Positions 53,539-62,019 of a stretch of 64,000 nt of DNA are shown here, piece by piece; positions within the stretch are counted from its first letter, which is position 1; every line of letters starts with the position of its first letter. Source of the DNA: Oceanicola sp. 502str15 (GTDB lineage Bacteria > Pseudomonadota > Alphaproteobacteria > Rhodobacterales > Rhodobacteraceae); assembly GCF_024105635.1 (NCBI RefSeq), contig NZ_WYDQ01000001.1, positions 2,604,001 to 2,668,000 of the forward strand. The letters are read 5' to 3'. The translations under genes and the position numbers were made by a program. Below the pieces are notes generated by a model. That model made no database searches, had not been told where the DNA came from, and worked only from the letters and a program-made list of their open reading frames with translations.

Positions 53539-55736
53539 CCCAGTTTACCAAGAGCATCGACGCCGATGGCGTGGCCACCCTCACATGGAACACGCCCGGC
53601 AAGAGCATGAACGTGATGAACCTCGAAGGCTTTCAGGAGCTCGATGCGCTGATCGACGACGTGCTGGCCGATGACGCCGTGAAGGGCGTGATCCTGACCT
53701 CCGGCAAGGAGGGCAGCTTTGCCGGCGGCATGGACCTCAACATCATCGCCAAGATGAAGGAGAGCGCCGGCGACAACCCGGCCAAGGGCCTGTTCGATGG
53801 CATCATGGCCACCCACAAGATCCTGCGGAAGATCGAGCGCGGCGGGATGGACGACAAGAACAAGGGCGGCAAGCCCATTGTCGCCGCCCTGCCCGGCACC
53901 GCGCTGGGCATCGGGTTGGAGATTCCGCTGTCGTGCCACTACATCATCGCCGCCGACAACCCGAAGGCCAAGATCGGCCTGCCCGAGATCATGGTGGGCA
54001 TCTTCCCCGGCATGGGCGGCACCACCCGCCTGTCGCGCAAGCTCGGGGCCATGGGCGCCTCGCCGCTGCTGCTCGAAGGCAAGCTGAACGACCCGAAGAA
54101 GGCCAAGGCCGCCGGAGTGGTTGACGAGGTGGTCGCCCCCGAGGAACTGCTGACCCGCGCCAAGGAATGGGTTCTGAGCGAGCCGAAGATCGTGAAGCCC
54201 TGGGACGAAAAGGGCTTCAAGGTGCCCGGCGGCGAGCCCTACCACCCGGCCGGCTTCATGACCTTCGTGGGCGCCTCAGCCATGGTCAACGGCAACACCA
54301 AGGGCGTCTACCCCGCCGCAAAGGCGCTGCTGTCCTCGGTCTACGAGGGGCTTCAGGTGCCGTTTGACACGGCGCTGCGGATCGAGGCCCGCTGGTTCAC
54401 CAACGTGCTGATGAACCCCTCCTCGGCGGCGATGATCCGCTCGCTCTTCATCAACAAGGAGGCGCTGGAGAAAGGCGCCAACCGGCCCGATGTAGCCGAC
54501 CAGAAGGTGAGCAAGGTCGGCGTGATCGGCGCGGGGATGATGGGCGCGGGCATCGCGCTGGTCTCGGCGCAGGCCGGCATCGAGGTGGTGCTGATCGACC
54601 AGAAGCAGGAGGCCGCCGACCGCGGCAAGGCCTATACCGCCGACTACATGGACAAGGGCATCGCCCGGAAGAAAGCCACGCCCGAGAAGAAGGAGAAGGT
54701 GCTGGGCCTCATCACCGCCACCACCGATTATGCCGCGCTCAAGGGCTGCGACCTGATCGTGGAAGCCGTCTTCGAGGATGTGGGCGTGAAGGCCGCCGTG
54801 ACCAAGGATGTGCTGGCCGCCGTCGGCCCCGATTGCATCTTTGCCACCAACACTTCCACTCTGCCGATCACCGAGCTGGCCAAGGCCGCGACGGACCCCG
54901 AAAACTTCATCGGCATCCACTTCTTCTCGCCGGTCGAGAAGATGATGCTGGTGGAGATCATCAAGGGCAAGGAAACCGGCGATATCGCCGTGGCCAAGGC
55001 GCTCGACTACGTCCGCCAGATCCGCAAGACGCCCATTGTGGTCAACGATGCCCGCTTCTTCTACGCCAACCGCTGCATCATCCCCTACATCAACGAGGGC
55101 ATCCGCATGGTGAAGGAGGGCGTGGAGCCTGCGCTGGTAGAGAACGCCGCCAAGCTGGTGGGCATGCCGCTCGGTCCGCTGCAACTGGTCGATGAAACCT
55201 CGATCGACCTCGGGGTGAAGATCGCCAAGGCCACCAAGGCGGCGATGGGCGATGCCTATCCCGATGGCGCGGTGGATGAGGTGCTGTTCTGGATGGCCGA
55301 CGAGGGGCGTCTTGGCCGCAAGTCCAACGCGGGCTTCTACAGCTATGACGACAAGGGCAAGCGCGGGCTGCTCTGGGAAGGGCTGGAGGCCAAGTATCCG
55401 GTGGCCGACGAACAGCCGGAGCTTTCCGAGGTGCAGCACCGCCTGCTCTTCGCGCAGGTGCTCGAGGCCGTGCGGGCGCTGGAGGAGGGCGTGCTGGAAG
55501 ACATCCGCGAAGGCGACGTGGGCGCGATCCTCGGCTGGGGCTTTGCGCCCTGGTCGGGCGGGCCGTTCAGCTGGCTCGACATCATGGGCGCAGGCCGCGC
55601 GGTGGAGCTGACCGAGGCCCTCACCGCAAAGCACGGCGAGCGCTTTGCCACCCCCGACCTGCTGCGCGAAATCGCGGCTTCCGGCGGCGGCTTCTACGAC
55701 CGTTTCGGAACCGGAGCAGACGCGAAGGCGGCCTGA
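53535..55736 (+). CDS. Fatty acid oxidation multifunctional enzyme, FadB/FadJ type
   Basis: The 733-residue protein joins an N-terminal enoyl-CoA hydratase (GFAGGMDLNII region, oxyanion GTALGIGLE) and a 3-hydroxyacyl-CoA dehydrogenase with the Rossmann motif VGVIGAGMMGAGIA and catalytic His in GIHFFSPVEKM. It carries out hydration and oxidation of enoyl-CoA before thiolysis by the FadA-type enzyme three genes upstream. It ends the operon, followed by a strong hairpin. Confidence 0.95.
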   Translation: MTQFTKSIDADGVATLTWNTPGKSMNVMNLEGFQELDALIDDVLADDAVKGVILTSGKEGSFAGGMDLNIIAKMKESAGDNPAKGLFDGIMATHKILRKIERGGMDDKNKGGKPIVAALPGTALGIGLEIPLSCHYIIAADNPKAKIGLPEIMVGIFPGMGGTTRLSRKLGAMGASPLLLEGKLNDPKKAKAAGVVDEVVAPEELLTRAKEWVLSEPKIVKPWDEKGFKVPGGEPYHPAGFMTFVGASAMVNGNTKGVYPAAKALLSSVYEGLQVPFDTALRIEARWFTNVLMNPSSAAMIRSLFINKEALEKGANRPDVADQKVSKVGVIGAGMMGAGIALVSAQAGIEVVLIDQKQEAADRGKAYTADYMDKGIARKKATPEKKEKVLGLITATTDYAALKGCDLIVEAVFEDVGVKAAVTKDVLAAVGPDCIFATNTSTLPITELAKAATDPENFIGIHFFSPVEKMMLVEIIKGKETGDIAVAKALDYVRQIRKTPIVVNDARFFYANRCIIPYINEGIRMVKEGVEPALVENAAKLVGMPLGPLQLVDETSIDLGVKIAKATKAAMGDAYPDGAVDEVLFWMADEGRLGRKSNAGFYSYDDKGKRGLLWEGLEAKYPVADEQPELSEVQHRLLFAQVLEAVRALEEGVLEDIREGDVGAILGWGFAPWSGGPFSWLDIMGAGRAVELTEALTAKHGERFATPDLLREIAASGGGFYDRFGTGADAKAA

Positions 55737-55750
55737 CGACCAGCCGGTTT

Positions 55751-55782
55751 CACCCACCCTGCGGAGTTCTGCAGGGTGGGTG
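55751..55782 (+). terminator. Strong hairpin after the beta-oxidation operon
   Basis: CACCCACCCTGC (55751-55762) pairs with GCAGGGTGGGTG (55771-55782). No T-tract follows. The GTAGGGTGGGT-like core belongs to the same family as the repeat at 12423-12513. Confidence 0.65.
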
Positions 55783-55840
55783 CCAACCCACCAACCACCA
55801 TAAGACTTGATCGGATGACATTGCCGGCGGCATGGTAGCA

Positions 55841-55865
55841 CATGCAACCCTCGCGGGTTTGCATG
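55841..55865 (+). promoter_or_regulatory. Hairpin in the leader of the unknown secreted protein
   Basis: CATGCAACCC (55841-55850) pairs with GGGTTTGCATG (55855-55865) with one bulge. It lies 37 bases upstream of the ATG at 55902. The role is unknown. Confidence 0.45.
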
Positions 55866-55901
55866 ACTTATTGTTCTATTTTTGCCTGCAAGGAATATCC
55901 G

Positions 55902-57224
55902 ATGAAACAGTTTCGAACGCCCCTTTTCGGGGCGCTGTGCGCGCTCATTGCGAGCTGCCTGCCGCATGCTTCCACCGCCGCCCCGGACGAGAGATGGGAT
56001 GCCCATTGCGCCGACAAGCCTGTGCGCAGTTGCCTCGACAACTCCTCGATCCGCAGCGTCTTCTACATCTCCGCCTTCCGCAACGGAACCAAGTGTTACC
56101 TGCGCGTGCCCACCATCGGGCAGCGTGCCAATGTGCCGCTATGCGTGGCGGTCGACGAGGCGGAGCTTGGGCTGCCTTACCAGTTTCGATTCACTCGCTC
56201 GGGCGGCCGCAACCTTCTCCCGGGCCAGCAGGTCGAAATCTCCAGCGAGTATCAATCCTTCCTTCAGGCCACCGGGGCCGTACCTGCGCCCAAGGAGAAG
56301 ATGCGGCTGGCCCTCCTGCACCGCCTCCCCTTTGTGAAGGACATCGGCACATCGGTTCAGGAAATCAACACGCTGCAGCTTCTGCGCTGGTCGCGGTGGG
56401 AGATGAGGCGGGTGCCGAACGGCCCCTTTGTGCAATTCACCAGCATAGGTTGCGAGCGCAACCGCGAGGGCGAATGCATCGACCCGGCCCAGCGCAGCGC
56501 CCATCCCAAAGCCGATATCCGCTCCATCCTGTCGGTGACACCCGGCGACTCTTCACTTCGGGTGCGTGGCCTCCCGGGGCTTTTGCCGGAGAACTGGATG
56601 TTTCGCCTGGCCACCGAGCGCCATGCCTTCTACCCCGGTGACCTGGACTCCGACAACGCGGAGCTGGTCTACACGACCGTGCCAAAACAGACGACCGCCG
56701 AGGCGCGACTAGCCTTCGCCGCGGGTCACAAGTTTGCCGCCACCCTTACCGAAACCGGGGGTTTCATTCTGCCGGAGGGCACGCCCCGCGCCTTTCCCGA
56801 TCCCTTCGTCGACAGGTCGCGCCCCGAGCTGATGGGCCTGACCGCCGCGCCGAAGAAAGAGGTGCTGACGCTCGAGGTTCAGGAGGGCAAGCCGAGCCAG
56901 TTGTTCTCCTTCATCAAGGCAACGACCCCAAGCGGTGCCCCAATTCTCACCCCCGACGGCGCCACCATCTGGCGGCCCGTCACCTCGGACGGCACGAAGC
57001 TTCCCTTCGTGGTGGAAGTTGGAAAGATCGCCGTGCCGAAATCCGAAGAGGATGACGCGGTAAAACCCGCAGTTGAAACCGTGGTGCGGCTGCGGGTGGC
57101 CGGTGTGCAAGGCGACCTCGGGCTCTACTACTGCCGCTCCACCCGCGACGAGGGGGCGGCGTTGGAGCCCTGTAGAAACAGCACTGGCTCGACCTTCAAA
57201 CTCACCTGGCTGCGGCGGCCCTAG
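55902..57224 (+). CDS. Large secreted protein of unknown function
   Basis: The 440-residue product has a Sec signal peptide (about 1-27, ending near STAAP) and a mature part with several cysteine pairs (CADKPVRSC, CYLRV...LCVAV, CERNREGEC, YYCRST...EPCRNS) that suggest disulfides in an exported protein. Secondary structure appears beta-rich. I recognise no family. An AAGGA site precedes the start, and a terminator follows, so it is transcribed alone. G+C is lower than in neighbours, which may indicate later acquisition. Confidence 0.8.
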   Translation: MKQFRTPLFGALCALIASCLPHASTAAPDERWDAHCADKPVRSCLDNSSIRSVFYISAFRNGTKCYLRVPTIGQRANVPLCVAVDEAELGLPYQFRFTRSGGRNLLPGQQVEISSEYQSFLQATGAVPAPKEKMRLALLHRLPFVKDIGTSVQEINTLQLLRWSRWEMRRVPNGPFVQFTSIGCERNREGECIDPAQRSAHPKADIRSILSVTPGDSSLRVRGLPGLLPENWMFRLATERHAFYPGDLDSDNAELVYTTVPKQTTAEARLAFAAGHKFAATLTETGGFILPEGTPRAFPDPFVDRSRPELMGLTAAPKKEVLTLEVQEGKPSQLFSFIKATTPSGAPILTPDGATIWRPVTSDGTKLPFVVEVGKIAVPKSEEDDAVKPAVETVVRLRVAGVQGDLGLYYCRSTRDEGAALEPCRNSTGSTFKLTWLRRP

Positions 57225-57244
57225 GCGCTCTGTCAGGTTCATCA

Positions 57245-57286
57245 AAAAACCCCGGCGGCCTTCTGGCGCGCCGGGGTCTTTCTTTT
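57245..57286 (+). terminator. Intrinsic terminator
   Basis: ACCCCGGCG (57249-57257) pairs with CGCCGGGGT (57269-57277), followed by TCTTTCTTTT. It ends the secreted protein gene; the minus side also has an A-run that would act for the convergent gene. Confidence 0.88.
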
Positions 57287-57427
57287 CAGAGGCCCATTCC
57301 CGGAGGGGGATGGAAACGCCTTCGTCGGGGCGGGCCTTGCTGTTCGCCTTCTGTCGGGAGCAAAGCTCGCCCCCAACGTGGCGTGGTCGGATGCGGGGCT
57401 GCCATTGCCCGCGATATCGGGTGTGCC

Positions 57428-58126
57428 TTAGGCGGCCATGGGGGCCGCGGCGGCGGCGGCGGGGACGCCGCGGGCGGATTGCTCGGCGACGATGCAGCTT
57501 GCCAGCAGCCGGGCATCATCGAGCGAAAGCACCTGGTAGGCGCCGCCGTCGGTGCCGTTGAACTCTTCGCTCAGAACCGCCGCCATGCCGATCGGCTCGC
57601 CAGCGGCGCCGGTGGGGCAGAAGATCAGCGCCGAGCCTTCGACGAAGATCACCTGGTCCTCGGCAAAGCTGATCGACACCACCTCGATCTCGGTCGAGGG
57701 GCAGATCCGCTCGACGCCGGGCATGTCGATGAGCGCCAGCGCCGGGATCAGGGCGAAAGGATCGTCGTAAAGGTCTTCGGCTGCATCGCTCTCGAGCACC
57801 ACGGTCTCTTCGGGCATCAGCACCAGCTCGCGGCGGTTGCCCATCAGGCCCGCAGGCACCCGGATCGGCCACATGGAGCGCGGGCACTCGGCCTCGCCGT
57901 TCCACAGCCGCGCCCGGCTCAGACCGGTGATGCGCTGAAGGCCGCCGTCGAAGGTCATCACCTCGTCGCCCACCGTCAGGGCTTCGACCGGGCGCCAGCC
58001 CATCGAGGTGGCCACCAGCGTGCCGGCCACGATCCCGTGGCCCGCGCCGCGTGCATCCCGCCGCCGATCGCTGGCCGGGCGTGTGCCGGAAATTCTAAGA
58101 TCTTCGGTTTTCCATCCCATGAACAT
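57428..58126 (-). CDS. Hint-domain protein
   Basis: The 232-residue protein contains the Hint (Hedgehog/intein) fold of Roseobacter proteins, with GIVAGTLVATSMGWRPVEALTVGDEVMTFDGGLQRI as two conserved blocks. The usual first residue Cys/Ser/Thr-type nucleophile is less clear here (GTLVATS), so autocleavage is not certain. The C-terminal part has an Ala-rich tail. Such proteins often sit at the end of large exported proteins, but this one stands alone. Three in-frame ATGs occur near 58120-58135; I chose 58126 for its AAGGG spacing. Confidence 0.78.
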   Translation of the reverse strand: MFMGWKTEDLRISGTRPASDRRRDARGAGHGIVAGTLVATSMGWRPVEALTVGDEVMTFDGGLQRITGLSRARLWNGEAECPRSMWPIRVPAGLMGNRRELVLMPEETVVLESDAAEDLYDDPFALIPALALIDMPGVERICPSTEIEVVSISFAEDQVIFVEGSALIFCPTGAAGEPIGMAAVLSEEFNGTDGGAYQVLSLDDARLLASCIVAEQSARGVPAAAAAAPMAA

Positions 58127-58318
58127 AGGAACCATCCCTTGTTGTGGAACCCTTCTGGCAGCTGCGGTTCCGGTGACAGCAAAGCCAGTTGGAGTGATTC
58201 CCTTGCCCTCAATCAGACTGGAACCGGGCCGAAATGCGGCAGTGTTTCGGCAAGGGCGACAATTTGGTGGGTGCCCGGAAATTGCGGCGCAAGCCTTGGG
58301 CAATTTACCAAGATGGGG

Positions 58319-58975
58319 TCAATCCGGCTCGAAGCGATAGCCGAAGCGGGCAATGTCGCGCGCCGCGATATCGGCCACGACCCCCTTGCTGGCTTCACTA
58401 TAGGCGCCGCGCCAGTCGGCCTCGCGCGCACTCCGGTTGACGTGGGGCAGTGGCGTCAGGGCGAAACCGAGATGCGCCTCCAGCGGGGCGATATCCTGCT
58501 CCAGGTGTTCCAGACGGATGAACAATTGGCAGTGCTCCTCCCCCGAGGGCAGGCACACATAGCTGCCATAATCTGCCGCACCGAGGCTGCTGCGGGTGTG
58601 TCGATGCGCCACGAAATCATCGAACTCCAGCCGTTGCGCGAGCGCCACGGCCGGGTGGTCGAAGCTCTGCGCCCGCAGCCAGTGGTAATAGCTCACCACC
58701 CGCGCCCAGGGGTTGCGCACCAGGGTGAACACGAAGAGGCGGCGCATTTCCGCCTCCTCCACCAGCCCCGGCAGATCGGCCAGCCGCGCGTGCTTCCACA
58801 GCCGCCCGGCGGTCTGCACATCCTTCACCCTGCGCCGCCGCTTCAGCGCCTTGGGAGTGTCGCCCAGCATCACGTCATCGGCCATGGCGCGGGCCTCCAG
58901 CGCCAGCGCCATCGAGGTGCCGCCAGTCTTGGGGATATGGATGAAAAGGTAGCCGCGCCCGCGTGAAAGGATCAT
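58319..58975 (-). CDS. Sulfotransferase family protein
   Basis: The 218-residue protein has the 5'-PSB loop LFIHIPKTGGTS near the N terminus and the 3'-PB motif FTLVRNPWARVVSYY, so it should use PAPS to sulfate a polysaccharide or other acceptor. It lies upstream of, and in the same direction as, the Hint gene. The sugar target is unknown; a sulfated capsule would fit the kps genes at 26 kb, but that is speculation. Confidence 0.88.
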   Translation of the reverse strand: MILSRGRGYLFIHIPKTGGTSMALALEARAMADDVMLGDTPKALKRRRRVKDVQTAGRLWKHARLADLPGLVEEAEMRRLFVFTLVRNPWARVVSYYHWLRAQSFDHPAVALAQRLEFDDFVAHRHTRSSLGAADYGSYVCLPSGEEHCQLFIRLEHLEQDIAPLEAHLGFALTPLPHVNRSAREADWRGAYSEASKGVVADIAARDIARFGYRFEPD

Positions 58976-59072
58976 GCCCGCACCCTACGTGCCCGCCCGG
59001 CCCCCGGCAATTTCTTGATCCGCGCCGCGGGCTGTCTATTCTGGCCCGACCGGTGCACAGGGAGGGGACACC

Positions 59073-60710
59073 ATGGGATGGATGCGAGACGAGAGCGGCC
59101 TGGGCAAGCGCCGGGCCAACTATGCCGCGCTGACCCCGCTGAGCCACCTGGCCCGGGCGGTGCGGCTGTTTCCCGAGCGCGAGGCGGTGGTCTATGGCGG
59201 CACCCGCCTGAGCTACGCCCAGTATCACGCCCGTGTCTCCCGCCTTGCCGCCGCGCTGGAAGGGCGCGGCATTCAGCCCGGCGAGGTGGTGTCGTCGCTG
59301 CTGCTCAACACCCTGCCCCATGTCGAGGCCCATTTCGGCGTGCCCGCCTGCGGCGCGGTGCTCAACGCCATCAACGTGCGGCTCGATGTGGCCACGGTGG
59401 CCTATATCTTCGAGCACGCCGAGTCGCGGCTGGTGCTCTGCGACACCGCCTTCATCCCGCTGGCCGAGGAGGCGCTTGCCGCGATGGAGGGCGAGAAGCC
59501 GGTGCTGATCGAGGTGCCCGACGCCGAGGCCGGGCTGGAGGCCACGGGCCGGCACACCACCTACGAGGAGCTGCTGGCCGAGGGGCGCGAGGATTTCCCC
59601 TGGATCATGCCCGAGGATGAATGGGAGAGCCTCACGCTCAACTACACCTCCGGCACCACGGGCCGCCCCAAGGGCGTGGTCTACCACCATCGCGGGGCCT
59701 ACCTGAGCACGCTGGGGCAGGTGATTTCGTGGCGCATGGTGATGGAGCCGCGCTACCTCGTGATCGTGCCGCTGTTTCACTGCAACAACTGGTGCCACGT
59801 CTGGATGATCCCGGCTTTGGGGGGCACCGTGGTGTGCTGCCGCGACGTGACTGCGGCCAACATCTATAACGCCGTGGCCGACGAGGGCGTGACCCATTTC
59901 GGCGGCGCGCCCATCGTGCTCGGCCTGCTGGTCAACGCACCCGAGGCCGAGCGGCGGGCATTCGACCACACCGTCGAGGTCTTCACCGCCGGCGCCCCGC
60001 CCCCCGCCGCCGTGCTCGCCGCCGTGGAGCCGCTGGGCTTCAACGTCACCCAGGTCTACGGGCTGACCGAAACCTACGGCCCGATCACCGAATGCCTCTG
60101 GGACGGCGCCCGCTGGGACGGGCTGGAACAGGGCGACCGCGCCGCCATCAAGGCCCGCACCGGCGTGGCCATGCCCACCGCCGAGGAGGTGACGGTGATG
60201 GATGATTTCATCTCCCAGACCCCGATGGACGCCCAAACCCCGGGCGAAATCGTGATGCGGGGCAACATGGTGATGAAGGGCTACTACAAGAACCCCGAAG
60301 CCTCCGAAGAGGCCTTCCGGGGTGGCTACTTCCACTCCGAAGACATCGCCATCCAGCACCCCGACGGCTACATCCAGATCACCGATCGCGCGAAGGACAT
60401 CATCATCTCGGGCGGCGAGAACGTTTCGAGCGTCGAGGTCGAAGGCGTGCTGATGCACCACCCCGCCGTGCTGCTCTGCGCCGTGGTGGCGAAGCCCGAC
60501 GAGAAATGGGGCGAGGTGCCCTGCGCCTATGTCGAGCTGAAGCCGGGGGCCGAAGTGACGGAGGAAGAGCTGATAGCACATTGCCGGGCGTCATTGGCGG
60601 GGTTCAAGACGCCCAAGCACGTGGTGTTCCACGAGTTGCCAAAGACGCCGACGGGGAAGATCCAGAAGTTCGAGCTGCGGAAGCACGCGAAGGAGTGGGC
60701 GGCGGGGTGA
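59073..60710 (+). CDS. Acyl-CoA synthetase (AMP-forming ligase)
   Basis: The 545-residue ligase of the ANL superfamily has the AMP motif NYTSGTTGRPKGV, the YGLTETYG motif and the C-terminal TDRAKDIIISGGENVSSVEVE with the catalytic lysine in PTGKIQKFELR. It activates a fatty or related acid with ATP and CoA. It resembles medium-chain and 3-methylmercaptopropionate ligases (DmdB group); the substrate cannot be fixed. It would feed the beta-oxidation operon 5 kb upstream. Confidence 0.92.
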   Translation: MGWMRDESGLGKRRANYAALTPLSHLARAVRLFPEREAVVYGGTRLSYAQYHARVSRLAAALEGRGIQPGEVVSSLLLNTLPHVEAHFGVPACGAVLNAINVRLDVATVAYIFEHAESRLVLCDTAFIPLAEEALAAMEGEKPVLIEVPDAEAGLEATGRHTTYEELLAEGREDFPWIMPEDEWESLTLNYTSGTTGRPKGVVYHHRGAYLSTLGQVISWRMVMEPRYLVIVPLFHCNNWCHVWMIPALGGTVVCCRDVTAANIYNAVADEGVTHFGGAPIVLGLLVNAPEAERRAFDHTVEVFTAGAPPPAAVLAAVEPLGFNVTQVYGLTETYGPITECLWDGARWDGLEQGDRAAIKARTGVAMPTAEEVTVMDDFISQTPMDAQTPGEIVMRGNMVMKGYYKNPEASEEAFRGGYFHSEDIAIQHPDGYIQITDRAKDIIISGGENVSSVEVEGVLMHHPAVLLCAVVAKPDEKWGEVPCAYVELKPGAEVTEEELIAHCRASLAGFKTPKHVVFHELPKTPTGKIQKFELRKHAKEWAAG

Positions 60711-60737
60711 GGGGAGATTTGGCTCCCAGCGAGAACT

Positions 60738-61061
60738 ATGAGACGCCATAAAATCAACTATGACTTGGACCGCCTGCGCGAAATAGGCTGGTCGAAATGG
60801 GATCCGATCGGTCTCTTGGAAGCTGGAGTCCCTTGGCGCGGGCAGACCTACGAAGACGAGTATGATACCTATCTCCTAAGGGCTTGGGGGATGTTAAGGA
60901 ACGGTGCCGAAAAGTCCGAAGTTGTTGGATACCTGTATGGCATCGAGGCCCGCGACATGGGATTGGGTCCATCGAAAGATGTCGCCAAGCGCCATAACGA
61001 CCTCCTACTATTGGTAGAGATGATTGACGAGCACGGTTCTAATTCATCTGACGGATACTAG
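60738..61061 (+). CDS. Small DUF1871-like protein, foreign-looking
   Basis: The 107-residue product contains WDPIGLLE, DEYDTYLL, VVGYLYGIEARDMGLG, the spacing expected for DUF1871 (Apc36109-like) proteins, whose role is unknown. The gene has near 50 percent G+C and codons rare in its neighbours (TTA, CTA, ATA, AGG), so it was probably acquired from elsewhere. No clear ribosome site is seen. Structured element copy 2 starts 28 bp after its stop. Confidence 0.65.
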   Translation: MRRHKINYDLDRLREIGWSKWDPIGLLEAGVPWRGQTYEDEYDTYLLRAWGMLRNGAEKSEVVGYLYGIEARDMGLGPSKDVAKRHNDLLLLVEMIDEHGSNSSDGY

Positions 61062-61089
61062 GTCTTACGATTAGCAACCCCCGAGAAGA

Positions 61090-61253
61090 GCCGCACCATC
61101 GGCGGGCCGCGGTACGGCGATCCAACGGTAGCGCTGTGGCACTTTATGGCAGCCGTGGTAGCTCACCGCTTGAGCTATGCGCCGACGTCAGCCAATCGCC
61201 GTGCCGGGGGGCGGCCCGGCGATGGTGCGGCGGCTTCGCCTTGATTCCGCACC
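61090..61253 (+). repeat. Structured inverted-repeat element, copy 2
   Basis: The outer stem is 61090-61110 with 61211-61231 (20 of 21 pairs). The inner stem is 61111-61121 with 61195-61205, and GGGGG (61206-61210) is unpaired. Conserved blocks are CAACGG (61123-61128), TGGCACTTTAT (61137-61147) in the loop of GCTG/CAGC, and GCCGTGGTAGCTCA (61152-61165). TAGCTCA there also forms a 7-bp hairpin with TGAGCTA. In the tail GGCTTCGCC, TTGATT and CCGCACC (61247-61253) appear, the last pairing with GGTGCGG of the right arm. The stems differ from copy 1 in sequence but keep pairing. Confidence 0.85.
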
Positions 61254-61273
61254 CGGCGCGAAGCTCATCCGTA

Positions 61274-61296
61274 GGGTGCGCATTCATGGCGCACCC
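61274..61296. repeat. Palindrome GGGTGCGC-N7-GCGCACCC
   Basis: GGGTGCGC (61274-61281) pairs perfectly with GCGCACCC (61289-61296) across ATTCATG. It follows structured element copy 2 and lies next to the stop of the NYN gene. The GTAGGGTG start resembles the palindromes at 12423 and 55751. Confidence 0.75.
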
Positions 61297-61302
61297 ACCT
61301 CC

Positions 61303-62010
61303 TCAATCCACCCGTCGCACCTGCAACTGGTTGCCCGCGCCGCGGCGGGTTTCCAGCACCGGGATCTTGCCCACGAGGTCGGAGAACTTGCGGAAGCCGT
61401 AGCTGCGCACGTCGAAGTCGGGGTTGGCGGTGGTCACCTGCTGGCCGAGCGGGCCGAGGGCGTACCAGTCGTCCTCGGTCTCCAGCGCGTCCATCGCGCG
61501 GTAGATCAGGTCGCGGGCCTCGTTCAGCTTGTCGCCGCCCTTCGCGGCCTGTTTCTGCTGCGGCGCGCCTTCGAGGTTTTCGAGGAAGATGAAGCGTTTG
61601 CAGGCCTTGCGGAAGGCCTCCGGGGTTTTCTGGGCGCCGATGCCGAACACATCGTAGCCCTGCTCGCGAATACGCGACGCCAGCCGGGTGAAGTCGCTGT
61701 CGGAGCTGACCAGAATGAAGCCGTCGAACCGGCCGGTGTGCAGCAGGTCCATGCAGTCGATCACCAGCGCGATGTCGGAGGCGTTCTTGCCCACGGTGTT
61801 CGCCGGCTGGTGGTGGGGCACGAGGCCGAACTCGGCCTGCACCTTGGCCCAGCCGTTCATCTGGCTCGACGAGAAGTCGCCATACACCCGGCGCACCGAG
61901 GCCTCGCCCATGCCCGCGATCTCGTCGAAGATCGCCTTGGTCCATTTGGGAGAGGTGTTGTCGGCGTCGATCAGGACGGCGAGGAGGGGTGTGTTGTTCT
62001 TGTTATCCAT
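61303..62010 (-). CDS. NYN-domain (LabA/DUF88) protein with LOTUS-like C terminus
   Basis: The 235-residue protein has an N-terminal NYN nuclease-like domain: VLIDADNTSPKW, KNASDIALVIDCMDLL and FILVSSDSDFTRLASRIREQGYDVFG, which supply the conserved acidic metal residues. The C-terminal 75 residues (RSYGFRKFSDLVGKIPVLE) fit an OST-HTH/LOTUS RNA-binding fold. It is probably an RNA-processing enzyme in the cytosol. The start MDNKNN at 62010 is supported by the domain. Confidence 0.92.
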   Translation of the reverse strand: MDNKNNTPLLAVLIDADNTSPKWTKAIFDEIAGMGEASVRRVYGDFSSSQMNGWAKVQAEFGLVPHHQPANTVGKNASDIALVIDCMDLLHTGRFDGFILVSSDSDFTRLASRIREQGYDVFGIGAQKTPEAFRKACKRFIFLENLEGAPQQKQAAKGGDKLNEARDLIYRAMDALETEDDWYALGPLGQQVTTANPDFDVRSYGFRKFSDLVGKIPVLETRRGAGNQLQVRRVD

Positions 62011-62019
62011 CGCCCATAC

